Shown: positions 37,562 through 47,144 of the stretch, in pieces
Layout: each line of letters starts with the position of its first letter
Numbering within the stretch: position 1 is the first letter of the stretch
Notes under the pieces: generated by a model
What the model was told of the DNA's origin: nothing
Database searches by the model: none
The model's input: the letters and a program-made list of their open reading frames with translations, nothing else
NCBI GenBank assembly: GCA_902536295.1
Contig: CACAWS010000002.1
Span: 90,227 to 154,226 of the forward strand
Direction of reading: 5' to 3'
DNA: 64,000 nucleotides
Source of the DNA: an uncultured SAR86 cluster bacterium
GTDB taxonomy: Bacteria > Pseudomonadota > Gammaproteobacteria > Magnimaribacterales > AG-339-G14
Position numbers and translations under genes: made by a program

Positions 37562-38674
37562 GTGAAAATAGCCATATCAGTTGGAGAAGAATCAGGAGAC
37601 ATACTTGGGTCTGATTTAATGGACTCACTTTTTGATCATAATAAAGACATAGAGTTCATAGGACTTGGTGGAGATAAAATGATAGGAAAAGGGTTAAATT
37701 CCTTATTTCCTTACGAAGAAATTTCGAAAATGGGATTCATAGATCCTTTATTTTCGATTAAAAATTTATTGAAAAGAAGGAAACAGCTTATAGATTATTT
37801 TATTTCAGAAAAACCAGATTTTTTTATTGGTATAGATAGCCCTTCCTTTAATTTAGGAATTTCAAAAAGACTCAAATCAAAAATAGATATCCATACTATT
37901 CAATATGTTTGTCCACAAGTTTGGGCATGGAGAAAAAACAGATTGAAAAAATTTTCAAAATATCTCGATCACATTTTTTGCCTTTATAAATTCGAGACCA
38001 AAATACTTGAGTCGTCAAATATAAATTCTACATTTGTGGGACATCCATTAGCTGAAAATATAGAAATCGATATAGACAAAAATCATTATAAAGAGCTACT
38101 TAATTTAGATAAGTCCGATGTATGCATTGCATTACTTCCAGGTAGTAGAGACTCTGAGATTAAAAGTCACATAAAAGAATTTTTTTTAATTGCAGAACAT
38201 TATCAAAATAAAAATAATAGATTGAAGTTTATTTTGAGCTTAACTAAAAATTCAAAAAAATATAATTTTGAATCTCAAATTCAAAAATTAAAAAATATAT
38301 CAATATCCTATGATGATTCTCAAAGAGTTTTATCAGCTAGTGATTATTCTATTATTACTTCAGGAACTGCCACTTTAGAAGGCGCTCTGTCCAAGACACC
38401 GATGATTGTAATTTATAAAACAAATCTTTTAAGCTACTTTATTATGTCTAAATTAATACAAACAAAATTTATTTCTTTACCTAATATTCTATATGGAAAA
38501 AATATAGTTAATGAAATATTGCAATCTGATGTTAACAAAGAAAATTTAATCAGAGAGTTAGACAAATTGATGAGTGAAGATAATAGCCAGATGAATTCAA
38601 GCTTTAAGTCACTTCATCACTCACTCATAAATAACGACAAATCAAAATTTTTCAATGTTTTGAATTCTATGTAA
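37562..38674 (+). CDS. lpxB: Lipid-A-disaccharide synthase
   Basis: LpxB joins UDP-2,3-diacylglucosamine and lipid X to form the lipid A disaccharide at the inner membrane face. The 370-residue GT-B glycosyltransferase starts at a GTG with the family block ISVGEESGDILGSDLM, then FIGIDSPSFNLGISK, QYVCPQVWAWRKNR, LLPGSRDSEIK and SGTATLEGALSKTPMIVIYK. It lies between lpxA and rnhB, as in E. coli. Confidence 0.95.
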   Translation: MKIAISVGEESGDILGSDLMDSLFDHNKDIEFIGLGGDKMIGKGLNSLFPYEEISKMGFIDPLFSIKNLLKRRKQLIDYFISEKPDFFIGIDSPSFNLGISKRLKSKIDIHTIQYVCPQVWAWRKNRLKKFSKYLDHIFCLYKFETKILESSNINSTFVGHPLAENIEIDIDKNHYKELLNLDKSDVCIALLPGSRDSEIKSHIKEFFLIAEHYQNKNNRLKFILSLTKNSKKYNFESQIQKLKNISISYDDSQRVLSASDYSIITSGTATLEGALSKTPMIVIYKTNLLSYFIMSKLIQTKFISLPNILYGKNIVNEILQSDVNKENLIRELDKLMSEDNSQMNSSFKSLHHSLINNDKSKFFNVLNSM

Positions 38675-38680
38675 TTTTCT

Positions 38681-39241
38681 ATGAATCTAATTGCAGGCGT
38701 AGATGAAGCAGGAAGAGGCTGTATCGCTGGGCCCGTTGTTGCAGCGGCAGTTATTCTTGGAAAAGAAAAAATTCTTGGTTTAGATGATTCTAAAAAGATA
38801 TCTGATCATAAAAGGATAAAAATATCTGAAGAAATAAAAGTCAAATCAAAATGCTTTTCATTTGGAGTGGTTTCGTCAAAAATCATAGATAAAATCAATA
38901 TAAAACAGGCTAGCATTTTAGCAATGAAAAGAGCAGTTTCAGGGCTGAAAGTTTTACCAACAGAAATTATAGTAGACGGAATTGATAGTTTTGAAGCTGA
39001 TTGTCCAGTAAAAGCTCTTGTAAAAGCAGATAATTTAATTCTGGAAGTTATGGCTGCCTCAATTATTGCAAAAGTTTACCGAGATAAATTAATGAGCGAT
39101 CTTGATGAACAACATCCTGAATTTATCTTTAGTTCTCATAAAGGGTATCCAACAAAAAAACATATAGATGCAATTAATACTTATGGAATAATAAATGAAC
39201 ATAGAAAAACATTTAGACCGGTAAAAAAAATTAATGAATAA
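38681..39241 (+). CDS. rnhB: Ribonuclease HII
   Basis: RNase HII cuts the RNA strand of RNA-DNA hybrids and removes single ribonucleotides from DNA. The 186-residue protein has the DEAGRG catalytic motif (residues 8-13), a second acidic motif in EIIVDGID, and ASIIAKVYRD plus HKGYPTKKH. It overlaps the dnaE start by 8 bp, the conserved lpxB-rnhB-dnaE arrangement. Confidence 0.96.
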   Translation: MNLIAGVDEAGRGCIAGPVVAAAVILGKEKILGLDDSKKISDHKRIKISEEIKVKSKCFSFGVVSSKIIDKINIKQASILAMKRAVSGLKVLPTEIIVDGIDSFEADCPVKALVKADNLILEVMAASIIAKVYRDKLMSDLDEQHPEFIFSSHKGYPTKKHIDAINTYGIINEHRKTFRPVKKINE

Positions 39242-42200
39242 ATTTTGTCATCTTAGCCTCCATACTGAGTATTCTATTAATGATGGACTTATAAACATGT
39301 CAGATTTAGCAAAAAAAACTTCGGAATTAGGATTTGAGTCCGTAGCAATCACGGATAATTCAAATTTATTTGGATTTATAAATTTTTACGAAACCATGAG
39401 AAAAAACGGAATTAAACCAATCTGTGGATCGGAAATAATGCTTGAGGGAGAAAATTCAAAGGGTCAGTTAACATTTTTAGCTTGCAACTTACATGGTTAT
39501 AAAAATTTGATGAAGTTAATTTCTTATGCAAATACAACTGGAAAAAAAAATAAAGAATGTCTAATAAATTTAGATATCTTAAATAAACATAAAGATGGCC
39601 TCATTATGTTTACTGGTGGGTTAAATAGTCAAATAGCTAATTCCGTTTTAGCTGATAAATTTGAAATAGCTGAAAAACAAGCCAGATTTTTCCAAAATAT
39701 CTTTAAAGATAATTTTTTTTTGGAGTTAACTAGAATTGGTTTCGATGATGAGGAGAAATGTAATAAAGCTCTTATAGAAATTTCAAAATCCTCTGATATT
39801 CCTTTAATTGCATCCAACAAAGTAAGATTTTTACATCAAGAAGAATTTGAGCCTCATGAAACTAGAGTTAGTATCCAATCAGGATACGTATTAAGCGACC
39901 CAAGAAGAAAAAGAGATTATCTAGAGAATCAATATATGAAATCTTTTGATGAGATGCAGCATATCTTTCAAGACATACCTGAGGCATTGGATAACGCTTA
40001 CGAAGTTTCAAAAAAATGTAATTTAGAAATTAAAACAGGTATTTATGTATTACCAGATTTTGAAACACCGGATGAGCTTACAGAATCTGAATATTTGCGT
40101 AAGTTATCTAAAGAAGGGATTCTCGAAAAAACAAAATCTAAATTATTGACAGATTTACCAGACGATTATTTGAATAGATTTAATTATGAATTAGATACCA
40201 TTGTAAAAATGGGTTACGAAGGGTATTTTTTAATAGTCGCAGATTTTGTCAACTGGGCGAAAAAAAATGACGTACCTGTTGGACCTGGAAGAGGTTCTGG
40301 AGCAGGATCACTTATTGCTTATGCTCTTGGTATAACAGGTTTAGATCCTATGAAGTATGATCTTTTATTTGAAAGATTTTTGAATCCAGACAGGATAAGT
40401 AATCCAGACTTTGATATAGATTTTTGTAGGGATGGAAGAGAAAGAGTAATTGATTATGTAACTAATAAGTATGGTAAACATGCAGTAGCTCAAATATGTA
40501 CTTTTGGCACAATGGCAGCAAGGGCCGTAGTGAGAGATGTAGCTCGAGCTCAGGGAAAGTCATATAGCTTAGGAGATAAAATTGCAAAACTTATACCCTT
40601 TAGCCCTGAAATGACTCTAGATAGGGCTCTAAAGGAGAATAAAGACTTAAAACAGATTTTGAAATTTGATGAAGATGCTTCAGAAATTTTTGATATGGCT
40701 CTTAAATTAGAAGGAACAACAAGAAGTGTCGGCAAGCATGCTGCAGGTGTAGTAATTGCTCCATCTGAAATCAATGATTTTTCTCCCTTATACCTTGATG
40801 CAGATTCATTTGATAACGAAGAGTCCCAGAATTATGCTACTCAATATAGTATGGAAGATATAGAAGCGGTTGGTCTTCAAAAATTTGATTTTTTAGGACT
40901 AAAAACCTTAACTGTTATAAATAACGCTTTGACCCAAATAAATACTTTTAGAAAATCTATTAATTTGGATGTAATTAATTTAGATGAACTAGAATTAGAC
41001 GATAAGGGGGTATTTGAATTACTTCAAAATGGTATTACTACGGCAGTATTTCAAATGGAATCAAGAGGAATGAGAGAATATCTAATTAAATTAAAGCCTA
41101 ATTCATTTGAAGATATTATCGCAATGATTGCCCTATATAGACCAGGTCCGTTAGAGATGAAAATGGTAGATACTTATATAAATAGAAAAAGCGGAAATGA
41201 AATTATTGATTATTCAAAAGATAAAGATGTAGAAAAAATTCTTAACAGCACATTTGGGGTGATAGTTTATCAAGAGCAAGTAATGCAATTAGCTCAAGAA
41301 TTTTCAGGTTTTACTTTAGGACAAGCCGACATTTTGAGAAAAGCTATGGGAAAAAAAATTCCCGAGGTTATGGAAAGTCAGAAAGAAAGTTTTATATTAG
41401 GAGCGCAAAAAAATAAAAAAGTAAAAAGAGTAGCTGAGGACTTATGGGATCAAATTGAAACTTTTGCTGGTTACGGATTTAACAAGTCACATTCTGCAGC
41501 CTATGCGCTTATTTCATACCAAACAGCTTGGTTAAAGTCTCATTACCCATCCCAATTTATGGCATCTGCTTTATCTTCCGAACTCGATGATACTGATAAA
41601 ATAAAAATACTTATTGATGATTCAATTTCATTAGGTCTAATCATAAATCCTCCAGATATAAATAAAAGTTTTAAAAACTTTTTATCTTTAGATGAGGAGA
41701 ATATTTTATTTGGTCTTGGTGCAATTAAAGGAGTAGGAGATTCGGCAATAGAAAATATAGTAGAAGAAAGAAAAAATGGTGACTTCAAAAATTTAAAAGA
41801 CTTTTGTCTTCGAGTCGATTTATCAAAAGTTGATAAACGATGTTTAGAACCTTTAATAAAAAGTGGAGCAATGGATTGCTTTTCACAAGAAAGATTCAAA
41901 CTTTTGGACCAAATGGAAGATATACTCAAGCTAGCTAGGCAAGAATCGGAAAATATCGAGAATGGTCAAACAGATATGTTTGGAGTTCAAGAATTCTCTT
42001 TAGAAAGAAGCTCAAGATCTGAAAATACTTCATACTCTATTGAAGTGTCAAGATTAGAGTTTGAGTCTTTAGGATATTACCTTCAACATCATCCTGTTGA
42101 AGAGAACTTTTGGGAAATTGAACAAATTTCACCAATTAGAATAAAAGATTTGAGTTTGAATAATAGTCATCAAAGATCATGTGGAGTCATAATTTCTCAT

Positions 42201-42704
42201 AATAGAATTCAAACAAGACGTGGAGCTATTGTATTTGCGACTTTAGATGATAATTTAGACAGAATAGAATTAATCATCAACCAAGAAGTTTTAGATGAAT
42301 CAAATATTTCATTTAATGGAAATGAGATAGTCATAGCTGATGGAGAAGTCATAGAAGAGGAAAAAGATAAAATAAGGCAATTTGGCTTGACAAAAAAGAT
42401 GAGAGTTACTCAATTACATTCTTTAGAGCAAGCAAGAATTAAATTTGCTAGAAAATTATCAATAAATATATCTGAAAATCAGCCTGAAAAAATCGAGAGA
42501 TTAATTGAAAATTTGAAAAACTTTTCTAAGGAACCTATGGCTAAAGGTTGTCCTGTTGAAATAAATTATCATACAAAAGATGGAAAAGTTGGAATGGATT
42601 TAAAAGAAAACTTTAATATTTCTTTAACAAATGATAATTTTGAAGTCCTGAAAAAGACCTGTGGGGCAAAAAACATTAATTTACAATATTTTCTGAGGCA
42701 TTGA
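39234..42704 (+). CDS. dnaE: DNA polymerase III subunit alpha
   Basis: DnaE is the replicative polymerase subunit. The 1156-residue protein has the N-terminal PHP domain (FCHLSLHTEYSINDG), the polymerase core with GPGRGSGAGSL and the catalytic aspartates in NPDFDIDFCRDGRERV, the finger and helix-hairpin-helix regions (GFNKSHSAAYALISYQTAWL) and a C-terminal OB fold. Clamp-loader partners HolC and a probable HolD are also encoded in this window. It overlaps rnhB by 8 bp and abuts accA. Confidence 0.98.
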   Translation: MNKFCHLSLHTEYSINDGLINMSDLAKKTSELGFESVAITDNSNLFGFINFYETMRKNGIKPICGSEIMLEGENSKGQLTFLACNLHGYKNLMKLISYANTTGKKNKECLINLDILNKHKDGLIMFTGGLNSQIANSVLADKFEIAEKQARFFQNIFKDNFFLELTRIGFDDEEKCNKALIEISKSSDIPLIASNKVRFLHQEEFEPHETRVSIQSGYVLSDPRRKRDYLENQYMKSFDEMQHIFQDIPEALDNAYEVSKKCNLEIKTGIYVLPDFETPDELTESEYLRKLSKEGILEKTKSKLLTDLPDDYLNRFNYELDTIVKMGYEGYFLIVADFVNWAKKNDVPVGPGRGSGAGSLIAYALGITGLDPMKYDLLFERFLNPDRISNPDFDIDFCRDGRERVIDYVTNKYGKHAVAQICTFGTMAARAVVRDVARAQGKSYSLGDKIAKLIPFSPEMTLDRALKENKDLKQILKFDEDASEIFDMALKLEGTTRSVGKHAAGVVIAPSEINDFSPLYLDADSFDNEESQNYATQYSMEDIEAVGLQKFDFLGLKTLTVINNALTQINTFRKSINLDVINLDELELDDKGVFELLQNGITTAVFQMESRGMREYLIKLKPNSFEDIIAMIALYRPGPLEMKMVDTYINRKSGNEIIDYSKDKDVEKILNSTFGVIVYQEQVMQLAQEFSGFTLGQADILRKAMGKKIPEVMESQKESFILGAQKNKKVKRVAEDLWDQIETFAGYGFNKSHSAAYALISYQTAWLKSHYPSQFMASALSSELDDTDKIKILIDDSISLGLIINPPDINKSFKNFLSLDEENILFGLGAIKGVGDSAIENIVEERKNGDFKNLKDFCLRVDLSKVDKRCLEPLIKSGAMDCFSQERFKLLDQMEDILKLARQESENIENGQTDMFGVQEFSLERSSRSENTSYSIEVSRLEFESLGYYLQHHPVEENFWEIEQISPIRIKDLSLNNSHQRSCGVIISHNRIQTRRGAIVFATLDDNLDRIELIINQEVLDESNISFNGNEIVIADGEVIEEEKDKIRQFGLTKKMRVTQLHSLEQARIKFARKLSINISENQPEKIERLIENLKNFSKEPMAKGCPVEINYHTKDGKVGMDLKENFNISLTNDNFEVLKKTCGAKNINLQYFLRH

Positions 42705-43652
42705 ATGGCTTACACCTATCTTGAATTTGAAAAACCTATTAGTGATCTTGAAAATAAAATTGAGAATCTTGAAACTTCTTCAAAAAACGAAATGGATGTT
42801 TCTAAAGAAATTTCAGAATTAAGCACACAAATTGAAATCGTTACTAAAGAAATCTACAGCAAATTAGATATTTGGCAAAAGGTCCAAGTAGCAAGACATC
42901 CTCATAGACCTCATTTTTCTGATTATATAAACAATATCTTCACAGATTTTGATGAACTGCATGGCGATAGAACTTTCGGCGACGATAGAGCGATAATTGG
43001 TGGTCTTGCAAAATTTAAAAATTCACCCGTTGTGCTTATTGGTCATGAAAAAGGAAAAAGCACTAAAGATAAATTAGATAGAAATTTCGGGATGGCCCAG
43101 CCAGAAGGGTACAGAAAGGCAGAGAGGTTAATGAAACTTGCAGAGGATTTTAATTTGCCATTGATAACTTTTATCGACACACCAGGGGCATATCCAGGGA
43201 TTGAAAGCGAGGAAAGAGGTATGAGCGAAGCTATTGCTAAAAATTTAAGTGTTTTATCGAATTTAAAAACAAAAATAATTGTTATTATAACTGGTGAAGG
43301 AGGATCTGGAGGAGCGCTTGCAATAGGGGTAGGTGACCATATTTGCATGTTGGAGTATTCGATTTACGCTGTGGCTTCTCCTGAAGCTTGTGCATCAATT
43401 GTTTGGAGAGATAAATCAAAAGCTAATGAAGCTGCTCAAGCAATGAAGGTCGATGCGGATAGCTTAAAAAAATTTGGCCTTATAGATGAAGTAATCTCTG
43501 AACCCTTAGGAGGCGCGCATAGAGATTTAGGCGGAGCTTGTAACTTAATATCAAATTCTATTGAAAAAAACTTAATTCAATTAAATAATCAAGACATAAA
43601 AGAAATTTTAAAAAAAAGATATGAAAAAATTATGTCTTATGGATTGGTTTAA
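42705..43652 (+). CDS. accA: Acetyl-CoA carboxylase carboxyltransferase subunit alpha
   Basis: AccA with AccD moves the carboxyl group from biotin to acetyl-CoA, forming malonyl-CoA for fatty acid synthesis. The 315-residue protein has the helical N-terminus (YLEFEKPISDLENKIE), RPHFSDYINNIFTDFDELHG, FIDTPGAYPGIESEERG and the oxyanion-forming GEGGSGGALAIGV. The ATG follows the dnaE stop directly, the same neighbours as in E. coli. Confidence 0.98.
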   Translation: MAYTYLEFEKPISDLENKIENLETSSKNEMDVSKEISELSTQIEIVTKEIYSKLDIWQKVQVARHPHRPHFSDYINNIFTDFDELHGDRTFGDDRAIIGGLAKFKNSPVVLIGHEKGKSTKDKLDRNFGMAQPEGYRKAERLMKLAEDFNLPLITFIDTPGAYPGIESEERGMSEAIAKNLSVLSNLKTKIIVIITGEGGSGGALAIGVGDHICMLEYSIYAVASPEACASIVWRDKSKANEAAQAMKVDADSLKKFGLIDEVISEPLGGAHRDLGGACNLISNSIEKNLIQLNNQDIKEILKKRYEKIMSYGLV

Positions 43653-43655
43653 TAA

Positions 43656-44621
43656 TTGATTGATACTTTATCATTGATAACACCTCATCTAAGAAGAAAT
43701 GAAAACTTCTTCGTTGCTTATAGCGGAGGAGTCGACTCAACGGTTTTATTGAAAGAAGTTGGCGAGGCTTCAAAAAAAATTAAATGCAATGTAACTGCAA
43801 TTCATATTAACCATGGATATTCAAAATTTTCAGATAAATGGGAGGAGCATTGTGAAAATTTTTGTAGTGAAAACGATTATCCTTTAAAAAGATTCTCTTT
43901 AAATTATTCTGAAATTGAAGGGGCGAGCTTAGAATCTGTTATGAGAGAGAGGAGATATGAAATCTTTCAAAGTTTGATTGGAAAAAATGAGACTTTATTC
44001 ATGGGGCATCATTTAGATGATCAAATCGAAACGCTCTTTTTTAGAATTTTAAGAGGATCAGGTTTGAAAGGATCTTTATCTATTCCCTTTAAAAGAAATT
44101 TAGGAAAAGGATTATTGGTGAGGCCTTTTTTAAACTTGCCCAAAAAAGAGATCTATGAAATTGCTATGCGAAAGAAATTAAAATTCATTGAGGATGAATC
44201 AAATAAAGATATCAAATTTGACAGAAACTTTTTACGCAGTGAGGTTATAGATAAAATATCTGAAAGATGGCCAAATTACAGAAAAAGCTTATCTAAATAT
44301 ATTGAAAATCAGAAATCCTCTTATGAATTTTTGAAAGAAATTACAAATATTGAACTAAAAAAAATACTTAATGGCAAAAGTATAGATATAAATAAATTAA
44401 ACAAATATGACTCCAAATATCAAAAAATATTAATTCTCCAATGGTTAGAAATGAATAATTGCAATTTGCCCAGCTCTTCAGCACTGGATGAATTAACCAA
44501 ATTTTTTGTAAACTCAGAAAAAACTAAAGAACCTAAGTTTATATGGGGCTCAAAAGAAAAAGGCAACTATATTTGCTTAAAGGTAAAAAAAGGAATAATT
44601 TCGATAGAAACTAACCTATAG
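43656..44621 (+). CDS. tilS: tRNA(Ile)-lysidine synthetase
   Basis: TilS converts the wobble cytidine of the CAU-anticodon tRNA-Ile to lysidine so that it reads AUA. The 321-residue protein has the P-loop SGGVDS (residues 23-28), the HINHGYS and MGHHLDDQIETLFFRILRGS blocks, and a reduced C-terminal region, about 110 residues shorter than the E. coli enzyme. The start is a TTG overlapping no other option. It closes the rpsB-tilS run; its 3' end overlaps convergent leuA by 11 bp. Confidence 0.93.
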   Translation: MIDTLSLITPHLRRNENFFVAYSGGVDSTVLLKEVGEASKKIKCNVTAIHINHGYSKFSDKWEEHCENFCSENDYPLKRFSLNYSEIEGASLESVMRERRYEIFQSLIGKNETLFMGHHLDDQIETLFFRILRGSGLKGSLSIPFKRNLGKGLLVRPFLNLPKKEIYEIAMRKKLKFIEDESNKDIKFDRNFLRSEVIDKISERWPNYRKSLSKYIENQKSSYEFLKEITNIELKKILNGKSIDINKLNKYDSKYQKILILQWLEMNNCNLPSSSALDELTKFFVNSEKTKEPKFIWGSKEKGNYICLKVKKGIISIETNL

Positions 44622-46293
44622 ATTTGTTAATTCCACTGACTATGGCTTCGAAAGAAGCTGCAACCGTATTAGAGCTAATTCCTATACCCCAAAAAGCTTT
44701 TTCATTGATTTGTATTTCTATGTAGGCTGCAGCTGAAGCATCAGCTCCAGAAGATATTGCATGTTGATGATAATCTGAAATTTTTAAAGAAGAATTAAGT
44801 AAATCACTCAAGGCATTTATACACGCGTCTATAGGTCCGTTTCCTTCACCCTTCACTTCTACTTCTTGACCGTTGAGAAGTAATTTTAAATTAAGAGTAT
44901 CGGAATGGTCTTTATCTGGCGAATTATCAGAATTTATATTATGGCCAATATATTTTAAGCTAGATCCTACATTGACATAATTTTTTTTAAATTCTTTCCA
45001 AATCTCATCTACTTCAATTTCCTTTCCACTTTCGTCTGTTATTTGTTGAATTACATTTGAAAAATCTATTTGAAGCCTTCTTGGAAGAGATAATCCATGA
45101 TCTTTTTCTAATAAGTAAGCTACTCCTCCTTTTCCTGACTGACTATTAATTCTTATTACTGCTTCGTAAGTCCTTCCAACATCTGCAGGATCTATTGGTA
45201 AATAAGGAACCGCCCATTTAGGATCATTTGATTCTCTCATTGCATCAAAACCTTTTTTAATGGCATCTTGGTGAGACCCGGAAAAGGCGGTAAATACAAG
45301 ATCTCCAGCATATGGGTGACGCGGATGAACAGGTAGTTGGTTACAGTATTCAACTTCTCTCATGACCTTATTAATATCCGAAAAGTCTAGTTTTGGATCT
45401 ATACCTTGAGTTAATTGATTTAAAGCAAGAGAAACAATATCAACATTTCCTGTTCTTTCACCATTTCCAAACAAGGTACCTTCAATTCTATCTGCTCCTG
45501 CCATTAAGCCCAGTTCTGCTGCTGCTACAGCAGTTCCTCTATCGTTATGGGGATGAAGACTTAATATTGTGTTTTCTCTTTTTTTAAGATTTTCTGACAT
45601 CCATTCTATTTGGTCTGCATAAATATTTGGAGTAGATAGTTCTACAGTAGCAGGCAAGTTCATGATAGTTTTGATTTTTTTTGTTGGCTCCCAAATTTCG
45701 TTTACTTCATTGCATACTTCCAAGGCGTATTCTAATTCAGTTCCTGTAAAGCTTTCTGGGCTATATTGAAACTGCCAATTAACATTTTTCATTTGAGAAG
45801 AAAGATTTTTAACTAATTCAGCCCCATCCGTAGCAATTTTAGTTATACCTTTTTTATCTTTATTAAAAACAACTTTTCTTTGAAGAGTTGAGGTTGAATT
45901 ATAAAGATGAATAATTACATTTTTACAATCAGCTACAGATTCAAAAGTTCTTTTTATAAGATGTTCTCTTGCTTGTGTAAGCACTTGAACTTGAACATCA
46001 TCCGGTATTAATCTTTTACTAACCAGTTCTTTTACAAAATTAAATTCAGTATCTGATGCTGAAGGAAAGCCTATTTCTATTTGTTTAAAACCTAATTCTA
46101 CAAGCATTGAAAAAAACCTAACTTTTTTTTCAATACCCATAGGTTCGATTAATGCTTGATTTCCATCTCTGAGATCTACGCTACACCAAATTGGAGGGTT
46201 TATGATTTGGTTCTCAGGCCATTTCCTTTTTTTTAATTTTACTTTTTTAAAAGCAGAATATTTCGAAGCTGAACTATTAATAATTTCTTTCAA
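44611..46293 (-). CDS. leuA: 2-isopropylmalate synthase (long type)
   Basis: LeuA condenses acetyl-CoA with 2-ketoisovalerate, the first committed step to leucine. The 560-residue TIM-barrel protein has WCSVDLRDGNQAL (metal Asp and Arg near residues 40-43), the HPHNDRGTAVAAAELGLMAG motif and GNGERTGNVD, with a C-terminal regulatory domain. The pattern is the long-type LeuA common in actinobacteria and some proteobacteria rather than the E. coli type. The start is a TTG; a TATAAT lies at 46325-46320 on this strand, about 27 bp upstream. No leuBCD genes and no leader peptide are adjacent. Confidence 0.94.
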   Translation of the reverse strand: MKEIINSSASKYSAFKKVKLKKRKWPENQIINPPIWCSVDLRDGNQALIEPMGIEKKVRFFSMLVELGFKQIEIGFPSASDTEFNFVKELVSKRLIPDDVQVQVLTQAREHLIKRTFESVADCKNVIIHLYNSTSTLQRKVVFNKDKKGITKIATDGAELVKNLSSQMKNVNWQFQYSPESFTGTELEYALEVCNEVNEIWEPTKKIKTIMNLPATVELSTPNIYADQIEWMSENLKKRENTILSLHPHNDRGTAVAAAELGLMAGADRIEGTLFGNGERTGNVDIVSLALNQLTQGIDPKLDFSDINKVMREVEYCNQLPVHPRHPYAGDLVFTAFSGSHQDAIKKGFDAMRESNDPKWAVPYLPIDPADVGRTYEAVIRINSQSGKGGVAYLLEKDHGLSLPRRLQIDFSNVIQQITDESGKEIEVDEIWKEFKKNYVNVGSSLKYIGHNINSDNSPDKDHSDTLNLKLLLNGQEVEVKGEGNGPIDACINALSDLLNSSLKISDYHQHAISSGADASAAAYIEIQINEKAFWGIGISSNTVAASFEAIVSGINKSIG

Positions 46294-46338
46294 TTTTCTT
46301 TTTTGTTTTGGATTAAAATATTATATAGGATTAATTAA

Positions 46339-46632
46339 ATGAAATTTGGTGAGTATATCTTAGAGGAATTAAGTTTTAATAAATGGAAATTAAAAAGTGG
46401 TTTCGAATTTAAAAAAAATAAAGTTGTAAAAATAAAAGTTAAAAACTTTAGCCCAGAAGAAATATCTTTTTTATTTTCTTTATCCATGGCTTTTGGACTC
46501 AATTTTCAAGAAAAAGATTCAGTCGAAATTCTAAATTTTTTCACAGAAAAAAAAATTATAAAACCACATGGGCTAGATGATTTTATTTCAAACTCAAAAA
46601 AAAGAAAAAATGCCTGGAAAAAGAAAAATTAA
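46339..46632 (+). CDS. Probable DNA polymerase III subunit psi (HolD), minimal form
   Basis: This 97-residue protein is not confidently recognisable by overall sequence. Three signs fit HolD. First, it lies directly upstream of and overlapping rimI (23 bp), as holD does in E. coli. Second, its N-terminus aligns without gaps to the psi peptide that binds the DnaX clamp loader: Tyr6, Leu8, Leu11, Phe13, Trp16, Leu18 here match Trp7, Leu9, Leu12, Ile14, Trp17, Leu19 of E. coli psi. Third, the partner chi gene holC is in this window. It is about 40 residues shorter than E. coli psi and ends in a very lysine-rich tail. AGGA lies 8 bp before the ATG. Otherwise it would be a hypothetical protein. 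Confidence 0.6.
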   Translation: MKFGEYILEELSFNKWKLKSGFEFKKNKVVKIKVKNFSPEEISFLFSLSMAFGLNFQEKDSVEILNFFTEKKIIKPHGLDDFISNSKKRKNAWKKKN

Positions 46633-47140
46633 ATTTAGATCTTTAGAATTTAAAGATTTAGACAAAGTTATGGAAATAGAAACACTTTCTAATCCAACAC
46701 CTTGGTCTATAGGCAGTTTTATTGATTGCATAAACTCAAGTTATCAAAATATTGTTATCTTAAGAGACAACCTTTTAGTTGGATTTTGTATCTCTACAGT
46801 TAACTTTACGGAATCTCATCTTTTAAATATATCTATTCATCCTGATCATAGATCTAAAGGATTGGGACAAGTTCTCCTAGAAGAATCAGAAAGAGAATTA
46901 AACAAAAAGGGTGTTTCAGATATATTTTTAGAGGTTAGAAATAGTAATATAGGCGCTATAAATTTTTATAAAAAAAATAATTATAGCCATGTTGGCAAAA
47001 GGAAAAATTATTATAGATTGTCTGATGGGAGAGAAGACGGACTTATCTTCACAAAACATATGCATTTGTCATCTTTTGCGAGCATCTCAAGATTTTCAAT
47101 TTTCTTTTTAAGAAAAATAATTAGTTTCGATAGGGGGTAA
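46610..47140 (+). CDS. rimI: Ribosomal protein S18 alanine N-acetyltransferase RimI
   Basis: RimI acetylates the N-terminal alanine of ribosomal protein S18. The GNAT acetyl-CoA motif is HPDHRSKGLGQVLLEESE, followed by EVRNSNIGAINFYKKNNY and GKRKNYY, typical of RimI. An in-frame start at 46577 is possible, but the ATG at 46610 aligns better and gives 176 residues. The C-terminus is about 25 residues longer than in E. coli, with a hydrophobic-basic tail (FSIFFLRK). The gene overlaps the probable holD by 23 bp. Confidence 0.88.
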   Translation: MPGKRKIKFRSLEFKDLDKVMEIETLSNPTPWSIGSFIDCINSSYQNIVILRDNLLVGFCISTVNFTESHLLNISIHPDHRSKGLGQVLLEESERELNKKGVSDIFLEVRNSNIGAINFYKKNNYSHVGKRKNYYRLSDGREDGLIFTKHMHLSSFASISRFSIFFLRKIISFDRG

Positions 47141-47144
47141 AAAA

